A DNA stretch of 37,905 bases from Sphingobacterium siyangense (GTDB taxonomy: Bacteria; Bacteroidota; Bacteroidia; Sphingobacteriales; Sphingobacteriaceae), in the NCBI RefSeq assembly GCF_007830445.1, contig NZ_VLKR01000049.1, positions 1 to 37,905 on the forward strand, written 5' to 3'. Position numbers and translations under genes: made by a program. How positions within the stretch are numbered: the stretch's first letter is position 1; each line of letters opens with the position of its first letter. Of the stretch, positions 1 through 8,404 are shown piece by piece. The notes beneath the pieces are model-generated. The model saw only the letters and a list, made by a program, of their open reading frames with translations. It did not search any database and had not been told where the DNA came from.

Positions 1-299
1 CGTTTAGGGACTATCTTAGGCTCGAAAGTACCGTTTCGGTCACGACCGCTCTCCAGTTCAAAATGTCCGGCCTGAAGGCTCCGTACCGTCTTTTTTGTCT
101 TCCCGTTTTTACGATTAATCTCCCCGGAAGCTTTACTTTCCTGTAGATGATGATCCAGCTCACCTTCAAGCATACTTTCCAGAAGGTGTTTCAACATCGG
201 AGCGAAAACTCCGTCGGTACCGCCCATTTTCTTGCCTTCGTAAAGGCCTCTCATTGCTTCCTCTTTGAAGCGTTCAAAGTCAAATTCCTCTTTTTCCAT
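1..299 (-). CDS. IS256-family transposase, N-terminal part (cut by window edge)
   Basis: Reading the minus strand from the ATG at 299 gives 99 residues that run off the left edge. They begin MEKEEFDFERFKEEAMRGL and carry the family's N-terminal pattern: EGELDHHL near residue 45, an NRKNGKTKKTV stretch, then RDRNGTFEPKIVPK. This is the start of an IS256-type (Mutator-like) DDE transposase, which is normally about 400 residues, so roughly three quarters lies outside. The catalytic DDE residues are not visible. The enzyme would act on the terminal repeats of its own element. Its outer end probably lies just upstream, near 354. Nothing here shows whether the full copy is intact. Confidence 0.9.
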   Translation of the reverse strand, partial: MEKEEFDFERFKEEAMRGLYEGKKMGGTDGVFAPMLKHLLESMLEGELDHHLQESKASGEINRKNGKTKKTVRSLQAGHFELESGRDRNGTFEPKIVPK

Positions 300-330
300 T
301 TGCTGTGTCTAATATAAATATTCTTTATTT

Positions 331-354
331 GACACAGTTTAATTTACACCCTCC
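331..354 (-). repeat. Probable terminal inverted repeat of the IS256-family element
   Basis: Read on the minus strand this is GGAGGGTGTAAATTAAACTG followed by TGTC, about 30 bases upstream of the transposase start. A TGTGTC/GACACA inverted pair (304-309 and 331-336) lies between it and the gene. IS256-family elements usually have 20-40 bp terminal repeats outside the transposase gene and make 8-9 bp target duplications. The other end is outside the window, so the boundary is an inference and the duplication cannot be checked. Confidence 0.45.
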
Positions 355-432
355 AACACGCAGGATTGTGTTTAATCTCGGATATTATCTATTATAAAAA
401 AAGCGCCATAGAACAAACTCAAGTTATTTATT

Positions 433-440
433 TATATTTG
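433..440 (+). promoter_or_regulatory. Candidate Bacteroidota -7 box for the DUF6377 regulator
   Basis: TATATTTG fits the Bacteroidota -7 consensus TAnnTTTG and lies 45 bases before the ATG at 485, giving a leader of about 38 nt. No clear TTG/TTTG element is visible at the usual upstream distance, so this rests on one short motif in AT-rich DNA. Confidence 0.35.
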
Positions 441-484
441 ATCTGCTCAATTTCTTTAATTTGAATAGTATTCTACTAATATAA

Positions 485-2161
485 ATGGGAAAACCTGTAT
501 TTTTATATCTGATTTTATTTTTTATAGCCACAATTTCCAAAACTAAAGCGATTGCTTTAAAAGACTCCTCAATTCTCAATCTTACTAATCTCATTCAAAA
601 TAAAGATACTTTTGTTGAGCAAAAAGAGCTTTATCTTTCCCTAATAAAAAAAAAGCTGGACAATAGCACCGAAAATCTGAATCTAAAATTTGAATTACAA
701 AAACAGCTGAGTAGCTCATACGCATCCTATAAATCTGATTCCGCTATTTATTATGCTAAGAAAAATTTGGAACTGGCAAATAAACTTCAGAGTCCAAATT
801 GGATACTAGAAACTGAATTAGACCTTTCTCTACATTATCTGGTCGCAGGTATGTACATTGATTCTAAAGATATTTTGGATAGAATACCCATCCAAAAATT
901 AAACAATCACCTAAAAATAAAATATCTGGATGCTCAAAAGAACTTTTTCAAGTTTTACGCATACCATAATTATAACCAAAAAAATTATTTAGCAATTAGC
1001 CATAATTATCGTGATTCTTTATTAACACTGCTTGATGAATCTTCGAATCACTACAAAATGGTATATGCAGAAAAACTGATCGACCTGAACAAAATAAAAG
1101 AGGCTAAAGTAATCTTGAATTCAATATTCGCGACAATAAAGGAAGATAGCCATGAAAAAGCAATGCTTGCATTTTCACTTTCAGAAATATACCGAAAGGA
1201 AGGCAATGTAGGCAAGCAGTGTGAACTGCTGATTATATCCGCTGCTTGCGATATTAAAAATGCGATAAAAGAAAATACTTCCATGCAAGCGTTAGCATTT
1301 TTACTGCACCAACAAGGTTACATCGATGAATCCTATATGTGTATAAAATCATCGCTTGAAGACGCAATCTTCTGCAATGCTAAATTTAGGACCTATGAAG
1401 TTTCTCAAATCTTCCCAATTATTGATACCTCCTACCAGGAACATCAAAAACAAAAAAAGGAGCAATTGTTTACGTTTTTAATTGTTGCTTCCGTCCTTTC
1501 CATATTATTGATACTAGCGATAATATATGTTTATAAACAGATGAGAAAAGTGAGTAGGTTCAGGCTCGAATTATTTAAAGCAAATCAGGATCTCAATAAA
1601 CTAAATGAAGAATTACAAACTAAAAATGAAGAGTATAAAATTGTAAACAACAAATTGGCCAAAACGAACAATTTGCTGTATGAATCCAATCACATCAAAG
1701 AGGTATACATCGGACATTTTCTTGATATCTGTTCAATGTACATCACGAAATTGGAGAAATTTCAGACCTTAATAAAGAAAATGATCATGGGAGACAAAAT
1801 TTCGGAGCTCCTTAACCTGGTCAAATCTAACGAGAGAATAGACAAAGAGAAAAAGGAACTGTTTAATACCTTTGATCATATTTTTCTTCATCTCTTTCCC
1901 AGTTTTGTAGACGATTTAAACTCGTTGCTTACCGAAGATGGAAAGATAATGCTTAAAACGAATGAGCTCTTGAATACCGAATTGCGCATCTTCGCCCTAA
2001 TCAGACTCGGTGTAAATGATTCATCCAAAATTGCTGGATTTCTCCATTGTTCCTTAAACACAATTTATACTTATCGTGCAAAAATTAAAAGCAAAGCTAT
2101 CATAGATAAGGATGAATTTGATAAAAACATCATGCAGATCGGAACGATTAAAAGTATTTAG
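485..2161 (+). CDS. DUF6377-type TPR transmembrane regulator with C-terminal HTH
   Basis: Likely one-component regulator of the adjacent SusC/D locus. The 558-residue protein has an N-terminal signal segment (about 1-23) and a helical, TPR-like region (about 55-315), predicted periplasmic. A single strongly hydrophobic helix follows (about 328-349, LFTFLIVASVLSILLILAII), then a coiled-coil (about 355-405). The C-terminal domain is predicted cytoplasmic and ends in a helix-turn-helix-like segment (about 500-545, with ELRIFALIRLGVNDSSKIAG and SLNTIYTYRAKIKSKA). That tail resembles the LuxR-like end of DUF6377 proteins, which often sit beside Bacteroidota SusCD pairs. The inferred role is to sense a glycan or transport state in the periplasm and activate the genes starting at 2496. 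It stands alone, with 334 bases before susC. Family assignment is from memory of the pattern; the ligand is unknown. Confidence 0.75.
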   Translation: MGKPVFLYLILFFIATISKTKAIALKDSSILNLTNLIQNKDTFVEQKELYLSLIKKKLDNSTENLNLKFELQKQLSSSYASYKSDSAIYYAKKNLELANKLQSPNWILETELDLSLHYLVAGMYIDSKDILDRIPIQKLNNHLKIKYLDAQKNFFKFYAYHNYNQKNYLAISHNYRDSLLTLLDESSNHYKMVYAEKLIDLNKIKEAKVILNSIFATIKEDSHEKAMLAFSLSEIYRKEGNVGKQCELLIISAACDIKNAIKENTSMQALAFLLHQQGYIDESYMCIKSSLEDAIFCNAKFRTYEVSQIFPIIDTSYQEHQKQKKEQLFTFLIVASVLSILLILAIIYVYKQMRKVSRFRLELFKANQDLNKLNEELQTKNEEYKIVNNKLAKTNNLLYESNHIKEVYIGHFLDICSMYITKLEKFQTLIKKMIMGDKISELLNLVKSNERIDKEKKELFNTFDHIFLHLFPSFVDDLNSLLTEDGKIMLKTNELLNTELRIFALIRLGVNDSSKIAGFLHCSLNTIYTYRAKIKSKAIIDKDEFDKNIMQIGTIKSI

Positions 2162-2495
2162 AAACAAGACACCCGATACTTTTAAATACCCATCTATACA
2201 GCTTTGATTCGCTGTATTACATATCGTACTGCGTGCTAAATTTAGATTATTTGGTACGCTAAATGCAATTTCCCCACCTAATTTACTGCCGTTATATCTA
2301 TATTTTTCTTTGGAAAAATATAGACATAACACCTAATAATCAAATACTTAAACATTCTCTAGACTTATATTTTGCGTTTACGATCTTTTTCCTGGGATTT
2401 GGTTTTTCTAGATTTGGAACTGTAACCAATGGCTGTTTTAGAAACTACCTAAGCAGCAAAAAAGGGATAATTTAAAAATTTTAAACAACCAATTT
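2162..2495 (+). promoter_or_regulatory. Intergenic control region upstream of PUL1 susC
   Basis: This 334-base gap holds a 7-bp hairpin (ATACAGC at 2196-2202 pairing with GCTGTAT at 2211-2217), which may mark the end of the regulator transcript but has no T-run. It also holds a 10-bp palindrome CTAAATTTAG (about 2236-2245). TAGATTTG at 2409-2416 fits TAnnTTTG and would give a leader of about 73 nt. A weaker alternative, TATATTTTG, lies near 2366-2374. No convincing -33 element goes with either. A 70-codon open frame here has no recognisable features and is not called. Confidence 0.3.
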
Positions 2496-5495
2496 ATGAG
2501 GGTAATCTATTTAAGACAGTGCTCGTCTTTAAAGTATCTATTAACTGTGTTTATGTGGATACTGATAATGACATGGGTACAAGCTCAAGAAAAAAACATT
2601 CAAGGGAAAATTCTTGATGTGACAGGTAAACCAATGGCCGGTGTTTCTATTACCGTATCCGGAAAACCAAAAGCTACTAAAACAGATGACGAAGGAAGAT
2701 TTTCACTATCCGCAGTAAATGTCGGGGATAAATTACAGATAAGTTTTCTAGGCTATAAAAAATTGGAAAAGAATATTGATAACGCCACTGTCTATAATCT
2801 AACGCTTGAAACAAATGAAGAAAGATTAGCTGACGTTGTAGTAGTTGGCTACGGAACTCTAGATAAAAAAGAAGTAACCAGCGCCATTACACATCTAAAC
2901 GGTAAGGATCTCAACGTATTTGGTGGAAATGGCGTACTTAATGCTCTTGCTGGCAAGGTAGCGGGACTCAGTGTAGTAAACACTGGCCAGTCAGATCCGA
3001 ATTCCTCTCCCAGTCTGCAACTACGTGGTGTGTCTTCGCGCAACGCCGGACTTGGACCGCTTTATGTGGTTAATGGTGTTCCTGGGGGAAATGTTGACAA
3101 CTTAAATCAAAACGATATTGAATCAATCGATATACTCAAAGGAGGTGCAGCTTCTGCTATCTATGGAACACGTGGGAGCAATGGCGTAATTATTATCACA
3201 ACAAAAAAAGGCACATCTGAGCCTTACGCATTTTATGATGGATATGCGAGTTTTGACTTACCGAATAACCGTATCCAGGTTCTCAGTGCCGAAGATTTTT
3301 TAAAACACAACCGAGGAACGGATTTTGGAGGAAATACCAATTGGTTTAACGAAGTATCGCGCAAATTCGCCTTTAATCAAAAAAACACGCTTCAGTTAGC
3401 TGGTGGAAACAAACAAACCAATTATATCGTCTCATTTGACCTGCGCAATGCTCATGGATTGGACTTACGTTCAGACAAGAAAGAATACGGGGCGCGGTTG
3501 AATCTGTCCCATACCTCGGCCAATAACCTGTATACAGCCACTGTAACCATTGCGCCCAGATTCCTTAAAGCAAATAATGCCAGTTATAATGCATTCAATC
3601 AAAGTTTGACACTAAATCCAACATTGCCGGTGATGGATGCAAAAAATCCAAACTTATTCAATTATATCAATACGGGTTTTTCTGGTGCTTATAATCCTGT
3701 TGAAGAGCTTCGCACGGTATTGGATGGAACAGAGGGCAAGTACCTGGACTGGAATGCAGCTTTTAAACTTAACATTTTGGAAAACTTGTCTACGCAGGTA
3801 ACGTTGGCACAACAATCTTCTGATTTTTTTGATTTCAATTTTACACCGTCCTACAATACAGGCGCGATTAATGGAAATAGTGGTAGAAATTCAGCAGGAA
3901 GAAATTATAAAAAAAGTGACCAGTATGTATTTGAATGGACAGGAAACTACAAACAAAGTTTCGGAAGACATCATATTAACGTATTAGGAGGATATGCATA
4001 TAATTATTTTCTGTATTCAGGAATGAATGCAGGTAACCAAAATTTCCCATCCGATGTACTGACGTATAACAATCTGGGCTCAGGTCAATATGACGTCCCT
4101 ATTCCTACCAATCCACAGCCTGGTGATTACACATTCAGATCGGTTGGTTCATATAAAAATGATGCGAAACTGATCGCTTTTTTTGGAAGGGTAAATTATG
4201 ATTTGGCAAATAAATATTATGCATCGGCAAGTTTGCGCTATGAAGGCTCTTCTAAATTTGGAAGACTGAACAAATGGGGTTATTTCCCCGCGCTCTCCTT
4301 AGGCTGGCGAATTATGGAAGAGGATTTCTTTCCGAAAGCTTCTTGGATCAATGACCTGAAACTTCGAGCAGATTACGGTGAGACGGGTAATCAGGACTTT
4401 GGCAGTTACCTTTCGTTGGATACTTATCAAGGTTATGGTTATTTTGCGTTTAACGGGGCATCGTACCAAGTTTGGGGTCCCAGTCAGAATACCAACTATG
4501 ACCTTCGTTGGGAAAAAGCACAGAACTTAAATTTCGGCGTCGATTTTGATCTTTTCCAACGAAAAATAAGTGGAAGTATCAATTATTATGTACGTACCAA
4601 CAAAGATCTGCTAGGCTCTTATAATGTTCCGGTTCCACCATTCGTGTTAACAACAACCTTTGCCAATGTAGGTACTATGAAAAATTCGGGCCTGGAGGTG
4701 CAATTAAATGCTAAAATCCTCACCCAGAAAGATTTTTCATATTCGGTAAGTTTCGCTGGAGCATCAAATAGCAATAAATTCGTTTCCTTTTCAAATGACA
4801 TTTATAAGGGGCAAAACTTTCAATTCATGTCCTATATGCCTTCGCCGGGGTCTCCCGGACCAGCTCAACGTTTGGAAGAAGGACGGAGAATCGGCAGTTT
4901 CTATATGTACGAATCTGCCGGTATCGACGCCACTGGACGTTTGATGGTGTATGATAAGGACAACAATATTATACCCGGAAACACAGCAAAGGAAGAAGAT
5001 AAACGTTTTGTAGGCAATGGATTACCATTGTTTACCGCTAGTTTGGGACAGAACTTTACCTACAAAAACTTCGATCTTTCGGTATTTTTACGAGGTTCAT
5101 TTAAATACGACCTCTTTAACACTACAGCTTTTTATCTGGGAACCCCAGTTACGCAATCTGGTGCGAACGTGCTCAAATCGGCTTATGGAAATGGCAAATA
5201 TGCTGCGTTGACCAATGCAGAGACCTATTCTACTCTTTCGGATTACTTCTTGGAGAAAGGTGATTTTGTAAAAATCGACAATATTACGATTGGTTATAAT
5301 ATCAAACCTCCTGTCAAGCAAATCAGTTCGATCCGGGTGTATGCCGTAGCACGGAATCTATATACTTTCACCAAGTTTACAACAGGTGATCCTGAAGCAA
5401 TATCCGTTAATGGACTAACACCCGGTATAAATACTTCCTTGTCTTACTATCCATCGACGGCACAATTCCTAGCAGGCTTACAGGTTAAATTCTAA
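2496..5495 (+). CDS. SusC/RagA-family TonB-dependent outer-membrane transporter (PUL1)
   Basis: TonB-dependent outer-membrane channel for oligosaccharide import, working under its SusD lid. The 999 residues begin with a signal peptide ending near WVQAQ. Then come a carboxypeptidase-regulatory-like beta-sandwich (about 32-108, IQGKILDVTGKPMAGVSITV), a TonB box/plug region starting at DVVVVGYGTLDKKEVTSAIT (about 112-235, with the SusC signature GGAASAIYGTRGSNGVIIITT), and a 22-strand barrel ending in a terminal Phe (AGLQVKF). It has no N-terminal STN domain, unlike the PUL2 homologue, which fits control by the neighbouring DUF6377 regulator rather than by sigma/FecR. susD starts 20 bases downstream. 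Family assignment is firm; substrate is inferred from the neighbouring enzymes. Confidence 0.95.
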   Translation: MRVIYLRQCSSLKYLLTVFMWILIMTWVQAQEKNIQGKILDVTGKPMAGVSITVSGKPKATKTDDEGRFSLSAVNVGDKLQISFLGYKKLEKNIDNATVYNLTLETNEERLADVVVVGYGTLDKKEVTSAITHLNGKDLNVFGGNGVLNALAGKVAGLSVVNTGQSDPNSSPSLQLRGVSSRNAGLGPLYVVNGVPGGNVDNLNQNDIESIDILKGGAASAIYGTRGSNGVIIITTKKGTSEPYAFYDGYASFDLPNNRIQVLSAEDFLKHNRGTDFGGNTNWFNEVSRKFAFNQKNTLQLAGGNKQTNYIVSFDLRNAHGLDLRSDKKEYGARLNLSHTSANNLYTATVTIAPRFLKANNASYNAFNQSLTLNPTLPVMDAKNPNLFNYINTGFSGAYNPVEELRTVLDGTEGKYLDWNAAFKLNILENLSTQVTLAQQSSDFFDFNFTPSYNTGAINGNSGRNSAGRNYKKSDQYVFEWTGNYKQSFGRHHINVLGGYAYNYFLYSGMNAGNQNFPSDVLTYNNLGSGQYDVPIPTNPQPGDYTFRSVGSYKNDAKLIAFFGRVNYDLANKYYASASLRYEGSSKFGRLNKWGYFPALSLGWRIMEEDFFPKASWINDLKLRADYGETGNQDFGSYLSLDTYQGYGYFAFNGASYQVWGPSQNTNYDLRWEKAQNLNFGVDFDLFQRKISGSINYYVRTNKDLLGSYNVPVPPFVLTTTFANVGTMKNSGLEVQLNAKILTQKDFSYSVSFAGASNSNKFVSFSNDIYKGQNFQFMSYMPSPGSPGPAQRLEEGRRIGSFYMYESAGIDATGRLMVYDKDNNIIPGNTAKEEDKRFVGNGLPLFTASLGQNFTYKNFDLSVFLRGSFKYDLFNTTAFYLGTPVTQSGANVLKSAYGNGKYAALTNAETYSTLSDYFLEKGDFVKIDNITIGYNIKPPVKQISSIRVYAVARNLYTFTKFTTGDPEAISVNGLTPGINTSLSYYPSTAQFLAGLQVKF

Positions 5496-5515
5496 CGATT
5501 AAACACAACAAAGAG

Positions 5516-7225
5516 ATGAAATTTTCATTACGTTATATAATTCCCCTTTCCATTAGCACCCTAATTTTGGGAAGCGCAAGCTGTACCAAGCTTGACGAAA
5601 CCTTATATGATAAAATTACTTCTGACAATTTCTTACAGAAAAGAGAAGATGTGATCCGTGATTTTTTGAGACCGTTTGAACATGCCTTTTGGTCGATTCA
5701 GGGTGGTGGTCTATTTTACGCGCAGGAACTCCCTGCCGACCAATTGATGACCCCAAATAGAGATGGCGACTGGTTTGATGGAGGCAAATACCAACGGGCT
5801 CATTACCATACCTGGACAGTTCAGGATGATTATACCAGTGATATGTGGAAAGCTCTTTTTCAGGGTATCAGTTTAGCGACAAACTCGCTTGAGGATATCG
5901 AAAAGGTGGATATCCAAAAAGTTCAGATCACTGAAGCGGAAAAGGCCGACTTTGTGGCTGAGCTGAAGACACTCCGGGCCTGGTTCAACCTACGGGCTTT
6001 TGATTTATACCGGAATATTCCACTGGTAACAAAAGTAAAGGGTGAAACTGCAACTCCGCCGCAAGCGACACCTGCTGAAACCTTCGCCTTTATTGAAAAA
6101 GAGCTGAAAGATGCTATTCCCGGATTGCCACTCCGTCAGGATCTCGGCACAACGGGTATTGGTAGATGGACAAAAGGCGGAGCTGCAGCCTTGTTGGCCA
6201 GACTTTATCTGAATGCTGAAGTTTATACGGGTCAAAGCAAATATGCTGAATGTGCTGCGGTATGTCAGGATATCATAGACGGAAAATATGGCAATTACCA
6301 ATTGGAAACGATATGGTCAAAACCTTTTGATTACGATAACGCAAATTCCAGTGAAGTTATCTACGGATTCCCTGCAACTTTGGCCCGCACACACTGGCAT
6401 TATAGTTCGGATATGTATTGGTGGATGGCACCGCATCAGGCTCAAAATTTCTTCGGCTTTACCGATTTCGGAAATATGAATACCCGCTATGCCCTTCAGC
6501 CAGGACGGGATGTGGACAGTGTCGAGTATAATTTTTCCCTCGGTAAACCCTTTATCAAATTTCAGCGCTATCCAGATGATCTTCGATTAAAGAAATATAA
6601 AAATCTTGGCAATAGTAAACGAGAAGGGATGTTTTTGTTCGGTTACCTCCCCTATTATAGCGATCCGACAAAATTGGTCAAAAGCAACCGAGGATATACC
6701 ATCTTTGCCCGTGATCAGGTGGGATGGTTTAAAGATACCCCTCCGGGAACAAAGATCGCAGATAAAGAATCCAATATGAACCATGCAGATGATAACTCTG
6801 GCTTATGGGTTGCGAAATATCCGATATATCCTTCTAAGGATCCAAATACCATTTCTTCGGCATTTGCTGAGATTAGACTTGCTGAAATTTATTATTCACT
6901 AGCTGAATGTAAATATAGAACCGGCGATAAAGGATCCGCCGCAAAATTGTTGAATGCGGTGCGTAAGCGTAACTATCCAACTGGCTCAAACAGCCTGTAC
7001 CTGGAGTCGGGACAGCAATTGAGCGATCAGGAAATGATCGATGAATGGGGTCGTGAGTTCCTGGTCGAAGGAAGACGCCGAACCGATTTAATTCGTTGGG
7101 GTAAATTCAATTCTGGAAAATGGTGGGATAAAGAACCTGATAATAGTGATCATACTAAAATTTATCCTATTGGTCAGAGTGTTTTCACACTAACTCCGTC
7201 ATTGCAACAGAATCCCGGATACTAA
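5516..7225 (+). CDS. SusD/RagB-family glycan-binding lipoprotein (PUL1)
   Basis: Surface lipoprotein that caps the SusC channel and hands over glycan. The 569 residues have a type II signal with the acylated Cys near residue 23 (ILGSASC). The body has the SusD/RagB TPR-like architecture: the early LDETLYDKIT segment, the conserved LRAWFNLRAFDLYRNIPLVT helix near residue 150-170, and a C-terminal ADR-type motif ending in WGREFLVEGRRRTDLIRWGKF near 515-535. It lies 20 bases after susC and is surely co-transcribed with it. Aromatic residues are plentiful (for example WWMAPHQAQNFF around 303-315) and may contribute to binding, but the ligand cannot be read from sequence. Confidence 0.95.
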   Translation: MKFSLRYIIPLSISTLILGSASCTKLDETLYDKITSDNFLQKREDVIRDFLRPFEHAFWSIQGGGLFYAQELPADQLMTPNRDGDWFDGGKYQRAHYHTWTVQDDYTSDMWKALFQGISLATNSLEDIEKVDIQKVQITEAEKADFVAELKTLRAWFNLRAFDLYRNIPLVTKVKGETATPPQATPAETFAFIEKELKDAIPGLPLRQDLGTTGIGRWTKGGAAALLARLYLNAEVYTGQSKYAECAAVCQDIIDGKYGNYQLETIWSKPFDYDNANSSEVIYGFPATLARTHWHYSSDMYWWMAPHQAQNFFGFTDFGNMNTRYALQPGRDVDSVEYNFSLGKPFIKFQRYPDDLRLKKYKNLGNSKREGMFLFGYLPYYSDPTKLVKSNRGYTIFARDQVGWFKDTPPGTKIADKESNMNHADDNSGLWVAKYPIYPSKDPNTISSAFAEIRLAEIYYSLAECKYRTGDKGSAAKLLNAVRKRNYPTGSNSLYLESGQQLSDQEMIDEWGREFLVEGRRRTDLIRWGKFNSGKWWDKEPDNSDHTKIYPIGQSVFTLTPSLQQNPGY

Positions 7226-7259
7226 TCAGTTTTAGTAAGTATAAAATCTTTTGAAAGTT

Positions 7260-8399
7260 ATGAAATTTAATTGGAATATAAGATTGTCGGCTTCAAAGCA
7301 ACTTGGAAATATCCTGCTATGGGGCGTATGTTTAATAATGGTGCAGTCCTGTTCGAAAGAACTGGATGCACCTACTCCACTGCCATTCGAAATTACGGAT
7401 ATTACTGCATCTGCTGATAAAGTGGTCATTAATCCGAGTAAGCCGTCTGAGGATGCTCTTACGGTTTCGTGGCCGGCATTTTCAAACTCAATGATCTCTT
7501 ATAAAATAATCCTGGCTAGCGGTGAGCAACGGGATAGTGTAGCAGTCGCCTCTGGAGCGATAAGCAAACGGTTTACCCAGGGTGAATTGAACACTATACT
7601 AGTTGAAAAATTGAAGATGACGGTCAATATAGAGTCCAAACTGGATATTACGGTGCTCGGACTAATTCCGTCAAAAACGCTGTCAACTACATCGAAAACA
7701 ATCAGCATACAGGTTGTTCCTGGTCCGGTCGGTGCGGCGTATGCATCCCTATGGGTGGTGGGCGATGCTACGCCAAATGGCTGGAATATTGAAAACCCAA
7801 ATGCAATGAAGAAAGATCCGACCAACGCCTTTCAGTTTAAGTTTAATGAAGTATTGAATGCTGGTGACTTTAAAATCCCTGTAGCGACAGGAAATTGGGG
7901 GACAGATTTCTTTATGCCTTTAGCAAACCATCCAAAACTTTCCGAAACTGGTGTTCAGCTGGTTCCGGGTGGAAACCCTGATTATAAATGGAACATCGCA
8001 ACTGCTGGCGCTTACAAGATTCTGCTTAATATCAGTGCAACCCCATTTATAACGATCAAACCTTTTACCCCGTACAAGCAGATATGGCTCGTAGGGGACG
8101 CTGTGCCTTCTGGCTGGACAATAGATAATCCAACACCAATGGTGCCTACAGCAGGAAACCCTTATGAGTTTACTTATACAGGCTCATTAAAAGTGGGCGA
8201 ATTTAAGATCCCAACCGCAACCGGAAGCTGGGACGGAGATTTCTTCATGCCACCAACCAATGGAGAAGGAACAACAGGAAAAGATGCAATAATTATCGCT
8301 GAGGGTAAAATCGACAACAAATGGAAAATTACCGAAGCTGGAACGTATAAAATTACCTTCAACCAGCTTTACGAAACAATTTCAATTGTCAAAAATTAG
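7260..8399 (+). CDS. SusE/SusF-like surface glycan-binding lipoprotein (PUL1)
   Basis: Lipoprotein of about 379 residues, predicted on the outer surface. The lipobox is MVQSC with Cys31. An N-terminal SusE-type Ig-like domain (about 35-140) is followed by two tandem domains that each begin with the same motif: LWVVGDATPNGWNIENP (about 167) and IWLVGDAVPSGWTIDNP (about 280). Each has matching later landmarks (FKIPVATGNWGTDFFMP and FKIPTATGSWDGDFFMP). In SusE and SusF of Bacteroides such domains bind starch-like glucans through aromatic residues, which supports an alpha-glucan substrate. I chose the ATG at 7260; an in-frame TTG at 7251 would add three residues but is less likely. It is the third gene of the PUL1 operon, 5 bases before the GH27 gene. 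Confidence 0.88.
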   Translation: MKFNWNIRLSASKQLGNILLWGVCLIMVQSCSKELDAPTPLPFEITDITASADKVVINPSKPSEDALTVSWPAFSNSMISYKIILASGEQRDSVAVASGAISKRFTQGELNTILVEKLKMTVNIESKLDITVLGLIPSKTLSTTSKTISIQVVPGPVGAAYASLWVVGDATPNGWNIENPNAMKKDPTNAFQFKFNEVLNAGDFKIPVATGNWGTDFFMPLANHPKLSETGVQLVPGGNPDYKWNIATAGAYKILLNISATPFITIKPFTPYKQIWLVGDAVPSGWTIDNPTPMVPTAGNPYEFTYTGSLKVGEFKIPTATGSWDGDFFMPPTNGEGTTGKDAIIIAEGKIDNKWKITEAGTYKITFNQLYETISIVKN

Positions 8400-8404
8400 G
8401 CCAT

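Noticed and set aside
2263..2475. 70-codon frame upstream of PUL1 susC
   Set aside because: No family resemblance, signal or domain; it overlaps the likely promoter region.
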